A DNA stretch of 64,000 nt from Fidelibacterota bacterium (GTDB lineage Bacteria > Pseudomonadota > Alphaproteobacteria > Rhodospirillales > Rhodospirillaceae), in contig CANJLF010000015.1 of assembly GCA_947475295.1 (NCBI GenBank), forward strand, positions 1 to 64,000. Reading direction: 5' to 3'. Made by a program: the position numbers and the translations under genes. Below, piece after piece: positions 36,983-45,199 of the stretch; positions within the stretch are counted from its first letter, which is position 1, and each line of letters starts with the position of its first letter. Below the pieces are notes generated by a model. It was not told the DNA's origin, did not search any database, and saw only the letters and a list, made by a program, of their open reading frames with translations.

Positions 36983-37883
36983 GGCAAAAAGTAAATCCAA
37001 GAAGACCGTTCTTTTTGATCGCGTCGCCTTCATCGGTATTGGTTTGATCGGCGCTTCCATGGCGTTGGCCATGCGCCGGGCCGGATTGGTGCGCACGGTT
37101 GTCGCCTGCGCACGCCGTCCCAAGACGCGAAAAGCCGCGCTTGATCTCGGCATCGCCAACGAAGTCACCAAGGATTATGCCAAGGCGGTCGCTGGCGCCG
37201 ACCTAGTCGTCATCGCTACACCCGTCAGCACCAACGGCGCGATTGCAAAAGCCATAGCCGCGCATCTCAAGCCCGGCGCGATCGTCACCGATGTGGGCTC
37301 GGTCAAGCAGGCCGTGATCGACGCCGTCGCGCCGCACATTCCCAAGGGCGTACACTTTGTGCCCGGGCATCCCATCGCCGGGACCGAGCATTCGGGACCT
37401 GAGTCCGGCTTTGCGGAGCTGTTCGACAATCGCTGGACGATCCTCACGCCGCTGCCGCGCACGTCGCCCAAAGCCGTGGCAAAAGTCGCCGATATGTGGC
37501 GAAAAATGGGTGCCAAAGTCGACACCATGAAGCCCGATCACCATGACATGGTGTTGGCGATCACGTCGCATCTGCCGCATCTGTGTGCTTACACCGTCGT
37601 TGGTACGGCCACGGACCTGGCCGGAGACCTGCAGCAGGAAGTGATCAAATATTCCGCCTCCGGGTTCCGCGATTTTACGCGCGTGGCCGCGTCGGACCCG
37701 GTGATGTGGCGCGACATCTTCCTCAGCAATCGCGATGCCGTGCTGGATATTCTGCAGCGCTTCACCGAGGATCTCGCGGGTATGCAAAAGCACATCCGCC
37801 GGGGTGACGGCGAGGCGCTGGAGAAAATGTTCACACGCACGCGGGCCATTCGCCGCGGCATCATCGAGGCGAAGCAGGCATAA
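36975..37883 (+). CDS. tyrC: prephenate / arogenate (cyclohexadienyl) dehydrogenase
   Basis: 302-aa NAD-dependent enzyme of the TyrA/TyrC family for tyrosine synthesis. The Rossmann motif GIGLIGASMA, the HPIAGTEHSGP active-site segment and ITSHLPHL are intact. A basic N-terminal extension (KAKSKSKK) precedes the fold. It is coupled to hisC by an 8-bp overlap, and the GST gene follows after 2 bp. Confidence 0.92.
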   Translation: MPKAKSKSKKTVLFDRVAFIGIGLIGASMALAMRRAGLVRTVVACARRPKTRKAALDLGIANEVTKDYAKAVAGADLVVIATPVSTNGAIAKAIAAHLKPGAIVTDVGSVKQAVIDAVAPHIPKGVHFVPGHPIAGTEHSGPESGFAELFDNRWTILTPLPRTSPKAVAKVADMWRKMGAKVDTMKPDHHDMVLAITSHLPHLCAYTVVGTATDLAGDLQQEVIKYSASGFRDFTRVAASDPVMWRDIFLSNRDAVLDILQRFTEDLAGMQKHIRRGDGEALEKMFTRTRAIRRGIIEAKQA

Positions 37884-37885
37884 GC

Positions 37886-38545
37886 ATGGCAACCGAGTTG
37901 CACCTCATCATCGCCAACAAGGCTTACTCATCCTGGTCCATGCGGCCGTGGATCGCCATGAAGGCGTACGGCCTCGCGTTCCGCGAAACCGTCATTTGTC
38001 TCGATCAGCCGGATACCGCCGAGAAGATCAAAGCATTTTCCTCGGCGGGCAAAGTTCCGGTGCTGCGGCACGGCGACATCACGGTGTGGGAGTCAATTGC
38101 GATTCTCGATTACCTGTCGGACGCGTTCTTTGACCGGCATTGGTGGCCGACGGATCCGCAGGCCCGCGCCGCCGCGCGCGCCGTCGCCGCCGAAATGCAC
38201 GCGGGTTTCAGGGACATGCGCATCGCCATGCCGATGAACGTCCGCAGGACCGGACTCGAGGTGACGCGCACCGAAGCCATCGATAGCGACATCGCCCGCA
38301 TTACCGCGATCTGGCGCGAATGCCGAGCCAAGTTCGGCGCCGGTGGCCCGTTCCTGTTCGGCGCCTTTTCCAATGCCGACGCCATGTATGCGCCGGTGGT
38401 GACGCGCTTTAAGACCTACGGCGTGGAACTGGATGCGGTCGGCGGCGCTTATAGCGAAGCCATGTTGAACCACCCGGCCATGCGGGAGTGGCTTATCTCG
38501 GCGGCGGGCGAACCCTGGGTCATTGCGAAGTACGAAAAAAAATAG
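37886..38545 (+). CDS. glutathione S-transferase family protein
   Basis: 219-aa GST with an N-terminal thioredoxin-like domain (SSWSMRPW marks the catalytic Ser region; KVPVL and ESIAI mark the glutathione site) and an all-helical C-terminal domain. It conjugates or uses glutathione; the electrophile is unknown. It starts 2 bp after tyrC, and the gamma-glutamylcyclotransferase gene follows within 30 bp, suggesting a glutathione-related pair. Confidence 0.9.
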   Translation: MATELHLIIANKAYSSWSMRPWIAMKAYGLAFRETVICLDQPDTAEKIKAFSSAGKVPVLRHGDITVWESIAILDYLSDAFFDRHWWPTDPQARAAARAVAAEMHAGFRDMRIAMPMNVRRTGLEVTRTEAIDSDIARITAIWRECRAKFGAGGPFLFGAFSNADAMYAPVVTRFKTYGVELDAVGGAYSEAMLNHPAMREWLISAAGEPWVIAKYEKK

Positions 38546-38570
38546 ATTTCTGCGGCGGTACGGCAAGCCC

Positions 38571-39149
38571 ATGAAATTGACGCCCGGCGATCCTGCGATC
38601 GATCCCAACAATTTTTGGGTTTTTGGTTACGCCTCGCTCATGTGGCGGCCGGGTTTTGCCTTTGCCGAGGCGCAAGCCGCGATGTTGCAGGGCTACGCCC
38701 GCGACATGTGCTTTCTGTCCATCCACTATCGCGGTACGCCGCAGGTGCCGGGCCTTGTGTGCGGGCTTATGCCGGTCTCGCAGGGCGGCTGCCGGGGCCG
38801 CGCCTATCGCATCACCCCCGCGGACGTGACCGATGCCGTCACCTATCTCGACGGCCGCGAGCTTATCACCGGCATCTATGTCCCGCGTCATCACCCGCTG
38901 CGGCTTGACGACGGCCGCGACGTTTTGGCGCGCGTCTATGTCGCCGACACCGCTCATGAGCAGTTCGTCGGTACGTGGCCTGACAGTGATAAAACCGCCG
39001 CCATCGTGCGCGGTGTCGGCAGTGAAGGCCGCAGCTTGGATTATCTTGCCAGTGTGGTGGATCACTTGCGCCAGGTCGGCATCAACGACGCCCATATGAT
39101 GGCGCTGTTGAAGAGCGCGCAGGCCCTCGAAAAGCAGGAAGCGCGCTAA
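38571..39149 (+). CDS. glutathione-specific gamma-glutamylcyclotransferase (ChaC-like)
   Basis: 192-aa protein beginning VFGYASLMWRPGF, the ChaC substrate loop, with RGRAYRI and YLDGRE downstream. It would degrade glutathione to 5-oxoproline and Cys-Gly. I chose the ATG at 38571; a TTG at 38523 lies within the GST gene. The stop overlaps the end of the convergent small membrane gene by 4 bp. Confidence 0.88.
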   Translation: MKLTPGDPAIDPNNFWVFGYASLMWRPGFAFAEAQAAMLQGYARDMCFLSIHYRGTPQVPGLVCGLMPVSQGGCRGRAYRITPADVTDAVTYLDGRELITGIYVPRHHPLRLDDGRDVLARVYVADTAHEQFVGTWPDSDKTAAIVRGVGSEGRSLDYLASVVDHLRQVGINDAHMMALLKSAQALEKQEAR

Positions 39150-39340
39150 GGCGCTTTGCGCTTCTTCTGCTTCATATTCAAGAAAACGCGCTCGATCACG
39201 ACCCAGAAAGCCGCGAGGCCGAGCACGAATAATGTCACATCCAGGGACGAGCGCACTTCGATGCCGCCGACGGCCATCAGTACGAAGGCGCCCAAGGCGA
39301 AGGCCATGGCCCGAAAGCCGGTAAGCAGAGAATTCTTCAT
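39146..39340 (-). CDS. small two-helix membrane protein
   Basis: 64-aa protein with two hydrophobic helices (about 11-25 and 34-52) and a very basic tail (KQKKRKAP). I do not recognise a family. It is convergent with the gamma-glutamylcyclotransferase gene. The gap up to 39542 shows nothing I can name. Confidence 0.5.
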   Translation of the reverse strand: MKNSLLTGFRAMAFALGAFVLMAVGGIEVRSSLDVTLFVLGLAAFWVVIERVFLNMKQKKRKAP

Positions 39341-39542
39341 TTTCCACCCCGCCCGAGCGCTTTCCTTTAATGAACGCCCAAAACAAGTGTGCCCTCGCGG
39401 CGATGCCGGAGCAAGAAAAACCCCGGGCAGCGCGATGCCTCCCGCCGGAAACTGGCCCTAGGTCTGGGATGAGTGAAAAGGGTGGCAGCCTAGGGATGCA
39501 ACCCGCGCGGGCGAAAGAAATCCGCTTCGCAGGAGGCAATGC

Positions 39543-39845
39543 CTACGTCGGCCAGGAGCCGATAAACAGCTTACGGGCCGCTGCCTTGACCGACCGAATC
39601 CACCAGCGCGGCAATATCGCCATAACCGCGAGCAAAAGAACCGGCCCAATAAGGACCAGCCCTAGGCCCAAAGCCGCGGTTACAACACTCGCTTTGAAAC
39701 TCTCCGACGCCGTCACCTGTTCGAGAAGCCAATGCACGCCGCCAAAAGTCAGCAAGAACGCCAGGACGGCGCCGCCTGCAAACAGCAGCGCCCAGGCAAT
39801 GACGGTTTCGCCGCGTTCGAGACTGTTTAAGCGATTTTTGTTCAC
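39543..39845 (-). CDS. hypothetical membrane protein
   Basis: 100-aa protein with two long hydrophobic segments and a basic C-terminus. I set the start at the GTG at 39845, five bases after AAGGA; a TTG codon just before it is too close to that site. No family recognised. It is divergent from marC. Confidence 0.5.
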   Translation of the reverse strand: MNKNRLNSLERGETVIAWALLFAGGAVLAFLLTFGGVHWLLEQVTASESFKASVVTAALGLGLVLIGPVLLLAVMAILPRWWIRSVKAAARKLFIGSWPT

Positions 39846-39988
39846 CAAAGTCCTTCCGTTCCAAATTCTTAGAGCCAGTGAGGAAGGACTCTACCGCCGC
39901 GATGTGGCGGGCCTAGGGCGATAGCAGGGCAAAGCCGGCCAATCACGACAAAAACAAGGCGCGTTCCAGGGCCGTCCTCCGTTAAACT

Positions 39989-40633
39989 ATGTCCATGTTT
40001 GAGCTTGCGCTGGCAGCGTTTGCGAATTTTTTCATCACCATTGATCCTATCGGAGTGGTGCCGTTTTTTATCGCCCTGACGGCGGGCTTTAGCCGCGCCC
40101 AGCGCCGCGCCGCCGCATTGAAAAGTGTTGCGATCGCCGCCGCCATCCTGCTGGTTTTCACACTTATCGGGCAGCCGTTGCTGCACTACTTGGGTATTGC
40201 CTTGACCGCTTTCCGCATTGCCGGCGGCGCGCTGCTGTTTTTGCTTGCGGTGGATATGGTCGTGGCGCGCGAAGGCGGTATTCGTGCGCCGACGCCTAAG
40301 GAAGAAGAAGACGCGGCCCATCGTCAGCCGGATGTTGCCGTCTTTCCCTTGGCGATTCCATTGATCGCTGGACCCGGCGCCATTACTTCGACAATTCTGC
40401 TGCAGGCCCAAAGCGCCGGTGATCCAGCGGCGCAAATCTTAACGGCGGCGATCATGCTCGGTGTTCTCGCGCTCGTCGCAGTTTGCTTTTTCGCCGCTGA
40501 CTCGATCATGGCGCTTCTGGGCCTGACCGGCGTAAATGTGCTGAGCCGCGTGCTGGGGATCGTTTTGGCGGCTTTGGCGGTCAACAACATCATCGAGGGC
40601 CTGCGCGCGAGTTTTTCCTCCTTGAGCAGTTAG
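39989..40633 (+). CDS. MarC-family integral membrane protein
   Basis: 214-aa protein with six predicted helices and the MarC signatures ANFFITIDPIGVVPFF near the N-terminus and FRIAGGALLFLLA in the middle. The family was once linked to multiple antibiotic resistance, but the substrate is not established. It is followed by an unrelated membrane gene 21 bp later. Confidence 0.9.
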   Translation: MSMFELALAAFANFFITIDPIGVVPFFIALTAGFSRAQRRAAALKSVAIAAAILLVFTLIGQPLLHYLGIALTAFRIAGGALLFLLAVDMVVAREGGIRAPTPKEEEDAAHRQPDVAVFPLAIPLIAGPGAITSTILLQAQSAGDPAAQILTAAIMLGVLALVAVCFFAADSIMALLGLTGVNVLSRVLGIVLAALAVNNIIEGLRASFSSLSS

Positions 40634-40654
40634 TGCGGGGCGGGAAACGGCGCC

Positions 40655-41257
40655 ATGAACTCGGTCCTGGAATTCTTGAAATCGCGTGCGACGGGCCGGG
40701 GGCTTGCTATTGCCGCGGGAACGGCTGCTGTGTCGGGACTCATATCCCGCCTGATTTTGGCCCCGGCCTATCACGGTATCACCGGGTTCACGCCCTTTGA
40801 CGTGCAGTTCCCGCTGTCGCCCTTCATGATCGCGGTCGAACGCGGCGGCTATGCCGAAGGATCGGCGGTGGCGGCCTATGTTCTCTTCGCGGCGGTCGAT
40901 CTCCTCTACATGGTTGCCTCGGCCTGGCTCTTTATACTGGGCTGGGTATGGTTGTTCTCCAAAGTGCCGACGCGCCTGTTCGCGTTCCTCACACGCGGGG
41001 GCATTTTGATGCTGCCGACCTATATCGTGTTCCTGGACATCGCAACGAAGGTTGGATTCTTCCGGCTCGTCCGCGGCCTGACCGGGCCATCCTTTGCCGC
41101 AACCGTCGAATTCTGCGCCACCGTTCATCGCCTCAAGTTCGCCCTCATAGACATCAGGCACTATCTGACCGCGGCCTTCCTGCTGGCCGTTGTGCTTGGG
41201 CTGGTGATACGCCAGCGTCCCCCGCGCCGGTCGTCGGGGTCGGCTTTCCCTTCTTGA
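40655..41257 (+). CDS. hypothetical membrane protein
   Basis: 200-aa protein with about five hydrophobic segments. The first half has a non-hydrophobic loop (PAYHGITGFTPFDVQFP) and the C-terminus is basic and Ser-rich. I do not recognise a family. It lies close behind marC, but its ribosome-binding site is weak. Confidence 0.6.
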   Translation: MNSVLEFLKSRATGRGLAIAAGTAAVSGLISRLILAPAYHGITGFTPFDVQFPLSPFMIAVERGGYAEGSAVAAYVLFAAVDLLYMVASAWLFILGWVWLFSKVPTRLFAFLTRGGILMLPTYIVFLDIATKVGFFRLVRGLTGPSFAATVEFCATVHRLKFALIDIRHYLTAAFLLAVVLGLVIRQRPPRRSSGSAFPS

Positions 41258-41307
41258 TTTTTATGCGCTAGATTTGGGGTCGACAGGTTGGGCAGGGATT
41301 TACGAGT

Positions 41308-41973
41308 ATGGATAGCGCGCACCTTTGGGGCTACGTCCATATCCTGCTCTTTGCGGTTTGGCTGGGGGCGGGCTTGGGTGTTTTTGTCGCCGTGGCGCGC
41401 GTGAAGGACCCGTCGCGCCGTTTTGAGGCGCGCGCTCGCCTTGTTCATCTCGCTCACTCGATCCAGAATCTGCCGCGCATTTGTTTTGCGCTGATCCTGC
41501 CAACCGGCGTCGAGTTGACCGGGGCCATCAATGTTTATCCTCTGACGCCGGGCTTGCGGGCCGCCAGCTGGGCCATCGGCGCGATATGGGTGCTGGTGAT
41601 CGTTGTCGGCGCCCGTGCGCAAGGTAAGCCGCTCGCGGCGAATTTGCGCATTGTCGAGTTGGTCTTTGAAGCCTTCGCCGGCTTGAGCTTTGTCGCCTAT
41701 GGCCTCAATTCTCTGGCGACCGGCGCGCCGATTGATGACCCCTGGTTCGCGGCCAAGCTGTTTTTATTCGGCCTGGTTTTCTGGGCGGCCATCGCCGCCG
41801 ATATCGGCTTTCGGCCCTTCTACGCGCCGTTCACGGAAATCGCCCAGGAGGGCGCCACGCCCGAACGCGAGGAAGCCATCAGCGCCGCCGTCAATCACGG
41901 CCTCGTGGCTTTGACGGCGCTTTACATTTTGGTTGCCGTCATTGCATTTATCGGCAACGTCAAGCCGTTCTAA
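41308..41973 (+). CDS. hypothetical membrane protein
   Basis: 221-aa protein with about six hydrophobic helices. It begins HLWGYVHILLFAVWLGAGLG, a pattern loosely like CopD-type or DUF2269-like proteins with an early membrane histidine. The function is unknown. It is immediately upstream of the flippase-like gene. Confidence 0.65.
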   Translation: MDSAHLWGYVHILLFAVWLGAGLGVFVAVARVKDPSRRFEARARLVHLAHSIQNLPRICFALILPTGVELTGAINVYPLTPGLRAASWAIGAIWVLVIVVGARAQGKPLAANLRIVELVFEAFAGLSFVAYGLNSLATGAPIDDPWFAAKLFLFGLVFWAAIAADIGFRPFYAPFTEIAQEGATPEREEAISAAVNHGLVALTALYILVAVIAFIGNVKPF

Positions 41974-41988
41974 GCAAGCTGGCCCTTC

Positions 41989-42987
41989 GTGAAAGCAATG
42001 TTGATGGATGACTTATCTGGCGCGCCTGTGTCTCCGCCGTGGGGGACCGGACAAGCGAAATCCGTCGCGGCGCAGCGCTTCGCGCTTCTGGCGAAGATCC
42101 TGGTGTCCGGGGCTTTGCTCGTATTCCTGAGCCGCAAGATTGATTGGCCGGGGGAGAGCCTGCGGCTGGCCGGGGCCGCGCTAAAGCCGTTGCTCGCCGC
42201 ACTGGGCTTGCTGGTTATTGCCGTCGTCTTAGCGGCGTTGCGCTGGCGCATGCTGGTCCAACGCGGCGGTTCGCGCATGCCGGTCACAACGGCGGCGCAA
42301 CTGACCTTCGCCGGAATGTTTTTCGGCCAAGTGTTGCCGGCCACTGTGGGTGGTGACGTCGTGCGCGGCGCACTCGCATGCCGGATCGGCCTGCCATGGC
42401 GCGACGTGGTGTCGGGCATTGTGCTCGATCGCATCACCGCTTTACTGGCGTCGGTCATCTTGATTCTCGCGGGCCTGCCGCGGCTTTACACCCTCGCCGT
42501 CGGCGATGCCGTGCCCCTGGTGTGGACGGCGCTGGCCTCTATGGGCCTCGTCGGCGTTGTGGGGCTCGCGCTCTGTGGTGATTTGCTCCCTTTGCCGCGG
42601 GTTTTGACGCGCTGGATTTGGGTTGCGGCCGCGCTGGACTTGACCAAGCAGGTTCGCTCGGGATTGTCGTCAGCAGCCGGCCTTGCGGCACTTGCCATAT
42701 CCATTGTTATCCACCTGTCGACCGTCGCCGTCGTCATACTTATCGGTGCGGGGCTCGGGGTGCCGGTGAGTCTTCTGGCGGCCTTTGTTGTCGTGCCGCT
42801 GGCGATCCTTGCGGCGGCCGTGCCTATTTCCCTTAACGGCTGGGGCATCCGCGAAGGGATCATGGTCGCGGGGTTCGCGCTGTTTGGTATATCCTCCGGC
42901 GACGCGCTTCTGATATCGATCCTGCTGGGCTTCGGCGTCATCCTTTCGGTGCTGCCGGGCAGCCTGACCTGGCTGGCTTTACGATGA
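41989..42987 (+). CDS. lysylphosphatidylglycerol synthase TM-domain (AglD-like) protein
   Basis: 332-aa polytopic membrane protein of the UPF0104/LPG_synthase_TM family (about eight helices; motifs FFGQVLPATVGGDVVRG, VVSGIVLDRI and NGWGIREG). It lacks the soluble aminoacyl-transferase domain of MprF. Stand-alone members are thought to move or modify lipid-linked sugars. Its stop overlaps the methyltransferase-GT2 gene by 4 bp, supporting a glycan role. The GTG at 41989 is the chosen start; ATGs follow within six codons. Confidence 0.85.
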   Translation: MKAMLMDDLSGAPVSPPWGTGQAKSVAAQRFALLAKILVSGALLVFLSRKIDWPGESLRLAGAALKPLLAALGLLVIAVVLAALRWRMLVQRGGSRMPVTTAAQLTFAGMFFGQVLPATVGGDVVRGALACRIGLPWRDVVSGIVLDRITALLASVILILAGLPRLYTLAVGDAVPLVWTALASMGLVGVVGLALCGDLLPLPRVLTRWIWVAAALDLTKQVRSGLSSAAGLAALAISIVIHLSTVAVVILIGAGLGVPVSLLAAFVVVPLAILAAAVPISLNGWGIREGIMVAGFALFGISSGDALLISILLGFGVILSVLPGSLTWLALR

Positions 42988-44447
42988 ATGTCGTTCCCCC
43001 CCTCGCGGATATCTCGCTGACGCCGCGCCAGACGGCGATTCGCGCGCTGTTTGATCGCTTGGCACCCCAGCGCGCCCATTGGCTGCGGCGTAACAGCTAT
43101 TTTTACGAAGCCGACCACGCCTACATGCGGTTCCTGATTCCGGCCGGGGCGCGTGTGCTGGAAATAGGCTGCGGTGATGGCCAGCTGCTTGCCGCTCTCA
43201 AACCGTCACGCGCCGTGGGTGTCGATCTCAGTCCGGAAATGATCCGCGTCGCACGGGAGAAGCACCCGGCGTTCGAATGGCATGTGGGCAATGCCGAAGA
43301 ACCGGCGGTTTTACAGCGAATTTCGGGGCCGTTTGACTATATCGTGATCTCCGACACCATTGGCCTGGTCGAGGATTGCCAAGCGCTCCTGGAAACGCTG
43401 CACCGCTGTGCGTCGCCGGAAACACGGTTGATCATCGCCTATTACTCGCATTTGTGGGACCCGCTGTTGCGGCTGACCGAGCGCTTGGGCCTCAAGATGC
43501 CGCAAGCGCCCCAGAACAACTTGCCGACCGCCGACATCGCCAACCTGCTGGAGTTGGCGGACTACGAGCGTGTGCGCCGCGAATGGCGTCAGTTGCTGCC
43601 GCGGCGTTTGCTGGGGCTCGGGCCCCTGGTGAACCGCTTCATTGCGCCGTTGCCCGGCATCCGCCGTCTGTGCCTGCGCAACTATGTCGTCGCCCGCCCG
43701 GTTCCCCAACGCCAAAAGCACGTAAGCCTGCCGTCGGCCACGGTCGTGGTGCCATGCCGCAACGAGCGCGGCAATATCGAGAATGCCATCCGCCGCATGC
43801 CGGCCTTCGCCCCGGATATCGAAGTCATTTTTGTCGAGGGTCATAGCAAAGACGGTACGCTCGAGGAATGCGAGCGCGTCAAGGCCGCCTACCCCGACCG
43901 CGACATCAAAGTCATGCGCCAGGACGGCAAGGGCAAGGGCGACGCCATGCGCAAGGGCTTCGCCGCGGCGCGCGGTGATATGCTGATGATCCTTGACGCC
44001 GATCTCACCGTTCCACCGGAGAGCCTGCCCAAGTTCTACGACGCCCTGGCGTTGGGGCGCGGCGAATTCATCAACGGCACCCGTCTGGTCTATCCCATGG
44101 AAGCCGAGGCGATGCGGTTTCTCAACAACATCGCCAACCACGGTTTCGCGGTGCTGTTTTCCTACCTGCTTAACCAGCGCTTCACCGACACGCTGTGCGG
44201 CACCAAGGTGCTATGGCGCCGCGACTATGCGCGCATCGTTGCCAACCGCGGCTATTTCGGCGAGTTTGATCCCTTCGGCGACTTCGATCTGATTTTCGGT
44301 GCGGTGAAGCTGAACCTGAAGATTGTCGAGGTTCCGATCCGCTATGCCGGGCGGTCTTACGGTGAAACCCAGATTTCGCGGTTTACCCACGGCTGGTTAT
44401 TGGTGCGCATGGTTCTGTTTGCCTGGCGTAAGCTCAAGGCGTTTTGA
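42984..44447 (+). CDS. fusion: SAM methyltransferase + GT2 glycosyltransferase
   Basis: 487-aa two-domain protein. Residues about 50-235 are a class I methyltransferase (motif I VLEIGCGDGQ at 58-67). Residues 250-487 are a GT2 domain of the dolichyl-phosphate mannose synthase kind (VVVPCRNERGN, then ILDADLTVPPE with the DAD motif at 338-340, and TDTLCGTK). The GT2 half would transfer a sugar from a nucleotide donor to a lipid phosphate. It overlaps both neighbours by 4 bp. Confidence 0.88.
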   Translation: MNVVPPLADISLTPRQTAIRALFDRLAPQRAHWLRRNSYFYEADHAYMRFLIPAGARVLEIGCGDGQLLAALKPSRAVGVDLSPEMIRVAREKHPAFEWHVGNAEEPAVLQRISGPFDYIVISDTIGLVEDCQALLETLHRCASPETRLIIAYYSHLWDPLLRLTERLGLKMPQAPQNNLPTADIANLLELADYERVRREWRQLLPRRLLGLGPLVNRFIAPLPGIRRLCLRNYVVARPVPQRQKHVSLPSATVVVPCRNERGNIENAIRRMPAFAPDIEVIFVEGHSKDGTLEECERVKAAYPDRDIKVMRQDGKGKGDAMRKGFAAARGDMLMILDADLTVPPESLPKFYDALALGRGEFINGTRLVYPMEAEAMRFLNNIANHGFAVLFSYLLNQRFTDTLCGTKVLWRRDYARIVANRGYFGEFDPFGDFDLIFGAVKLNLKIVEVPIRYAGRSYGETQISRFTHGWLLVRMVLFAWRKLKAF

Positions 44448-45199
44448 TGAATAAGAAGGCGACCGTTGATGGGCGCATCGCCGAACACGGCCGGCAGTGG
44501 CGCCAGAAGCCGGCGCTGCGCGATATCTATCTCGATCTGTATCGGCGCATGGCGGCGGAGCTTACGCCCGGTAAAACGCTGGAAATCGGCGGCGGTGCGG
44601 GAATCTTCAAGGAATACGCGCCCGACGTCGTCACCACCGATATTCTGCCTGCGCCCTGGCTTGATCTTGTCGCGGACGCTCAGTTTCTTCCCTTCGGTCC
44701 GGCCAGCTTCGACAACATCGTCATGTTCGATGTGCTTCACCATATTGAGTTTCCGCGGCGCTTTTTCGCCGAGGCCGCGCGCGTGTTGCGGCCGGGCGGG
44801 CGGATCATCATGGTCGAGCCGGCGATCACGCCGGTCAGTTGGCCGTTCTATCACTGGATTCATGCCGAGCCGGTCGATCTTGGCGCCGATCCGCTGCGCG
44901 AGGGCAATCCCGATCCGGCGCGCGATGCCTTCGAAGCCAACCAGGCGATCCCATCGCGGCTTGTGGGCCGGGATCGTGCGCGGTTCGCCGCGGCCTTTCC
45001 GAAGTTCACAATCAAGCGGTGCCAATGGCTCAGTCTCCTTGCCTATCCGCTATCGGGCGGCTTTCAGCCGTGGAGTCTGATACCGCGCGGTCTTGTCGCG
45101 CCGGTGTTGCGGCTGGAAAACCTTTTGGCGCCGGTTCTTGGCCGAATTTTTGGATTCCGGCTCCTTATCGTTATCGAGAAGCGGGCAGCGGCAAGATAA
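44444..45199 (+). CDS. class I SAM-dependent methyltransferase
   Basis: 251-aa methyltransferase (LEIGGGAGIFKEY, then FDNIVMFDVLHHIEFP and ARVLRPGGRIIMVEP). It is the last gene of the rightward glycan operon, coupled to the fusion gene by 4 bp. Its last 29 bp overlap the end of the convergent membrane glycosyltransferase gene. The acceptor is unknown. Confidence 0.85.
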   Translation: MMNKKATVDGRIAEHGRQWRQKPALRDIYLDLYRRMAAELTPGKTLEIGGGAGIFKEYAPDVVTTDILPAPWLDLVADAQFLPFGPASFDNIVMFDVLHHIEFPRRFFAEAARVLRPGGRIIMVEPAITPVSWPFYHWIHAEPVDLGADPLREGNPDPARDAFEANQAIPSRLVGRDRARFAAAFPKFTIKRCQWLSLLAYPLSGGFQPWSLIPRGLVAPVLRLENLLAPVLGRIFGFRLLIVIEKRAAAR

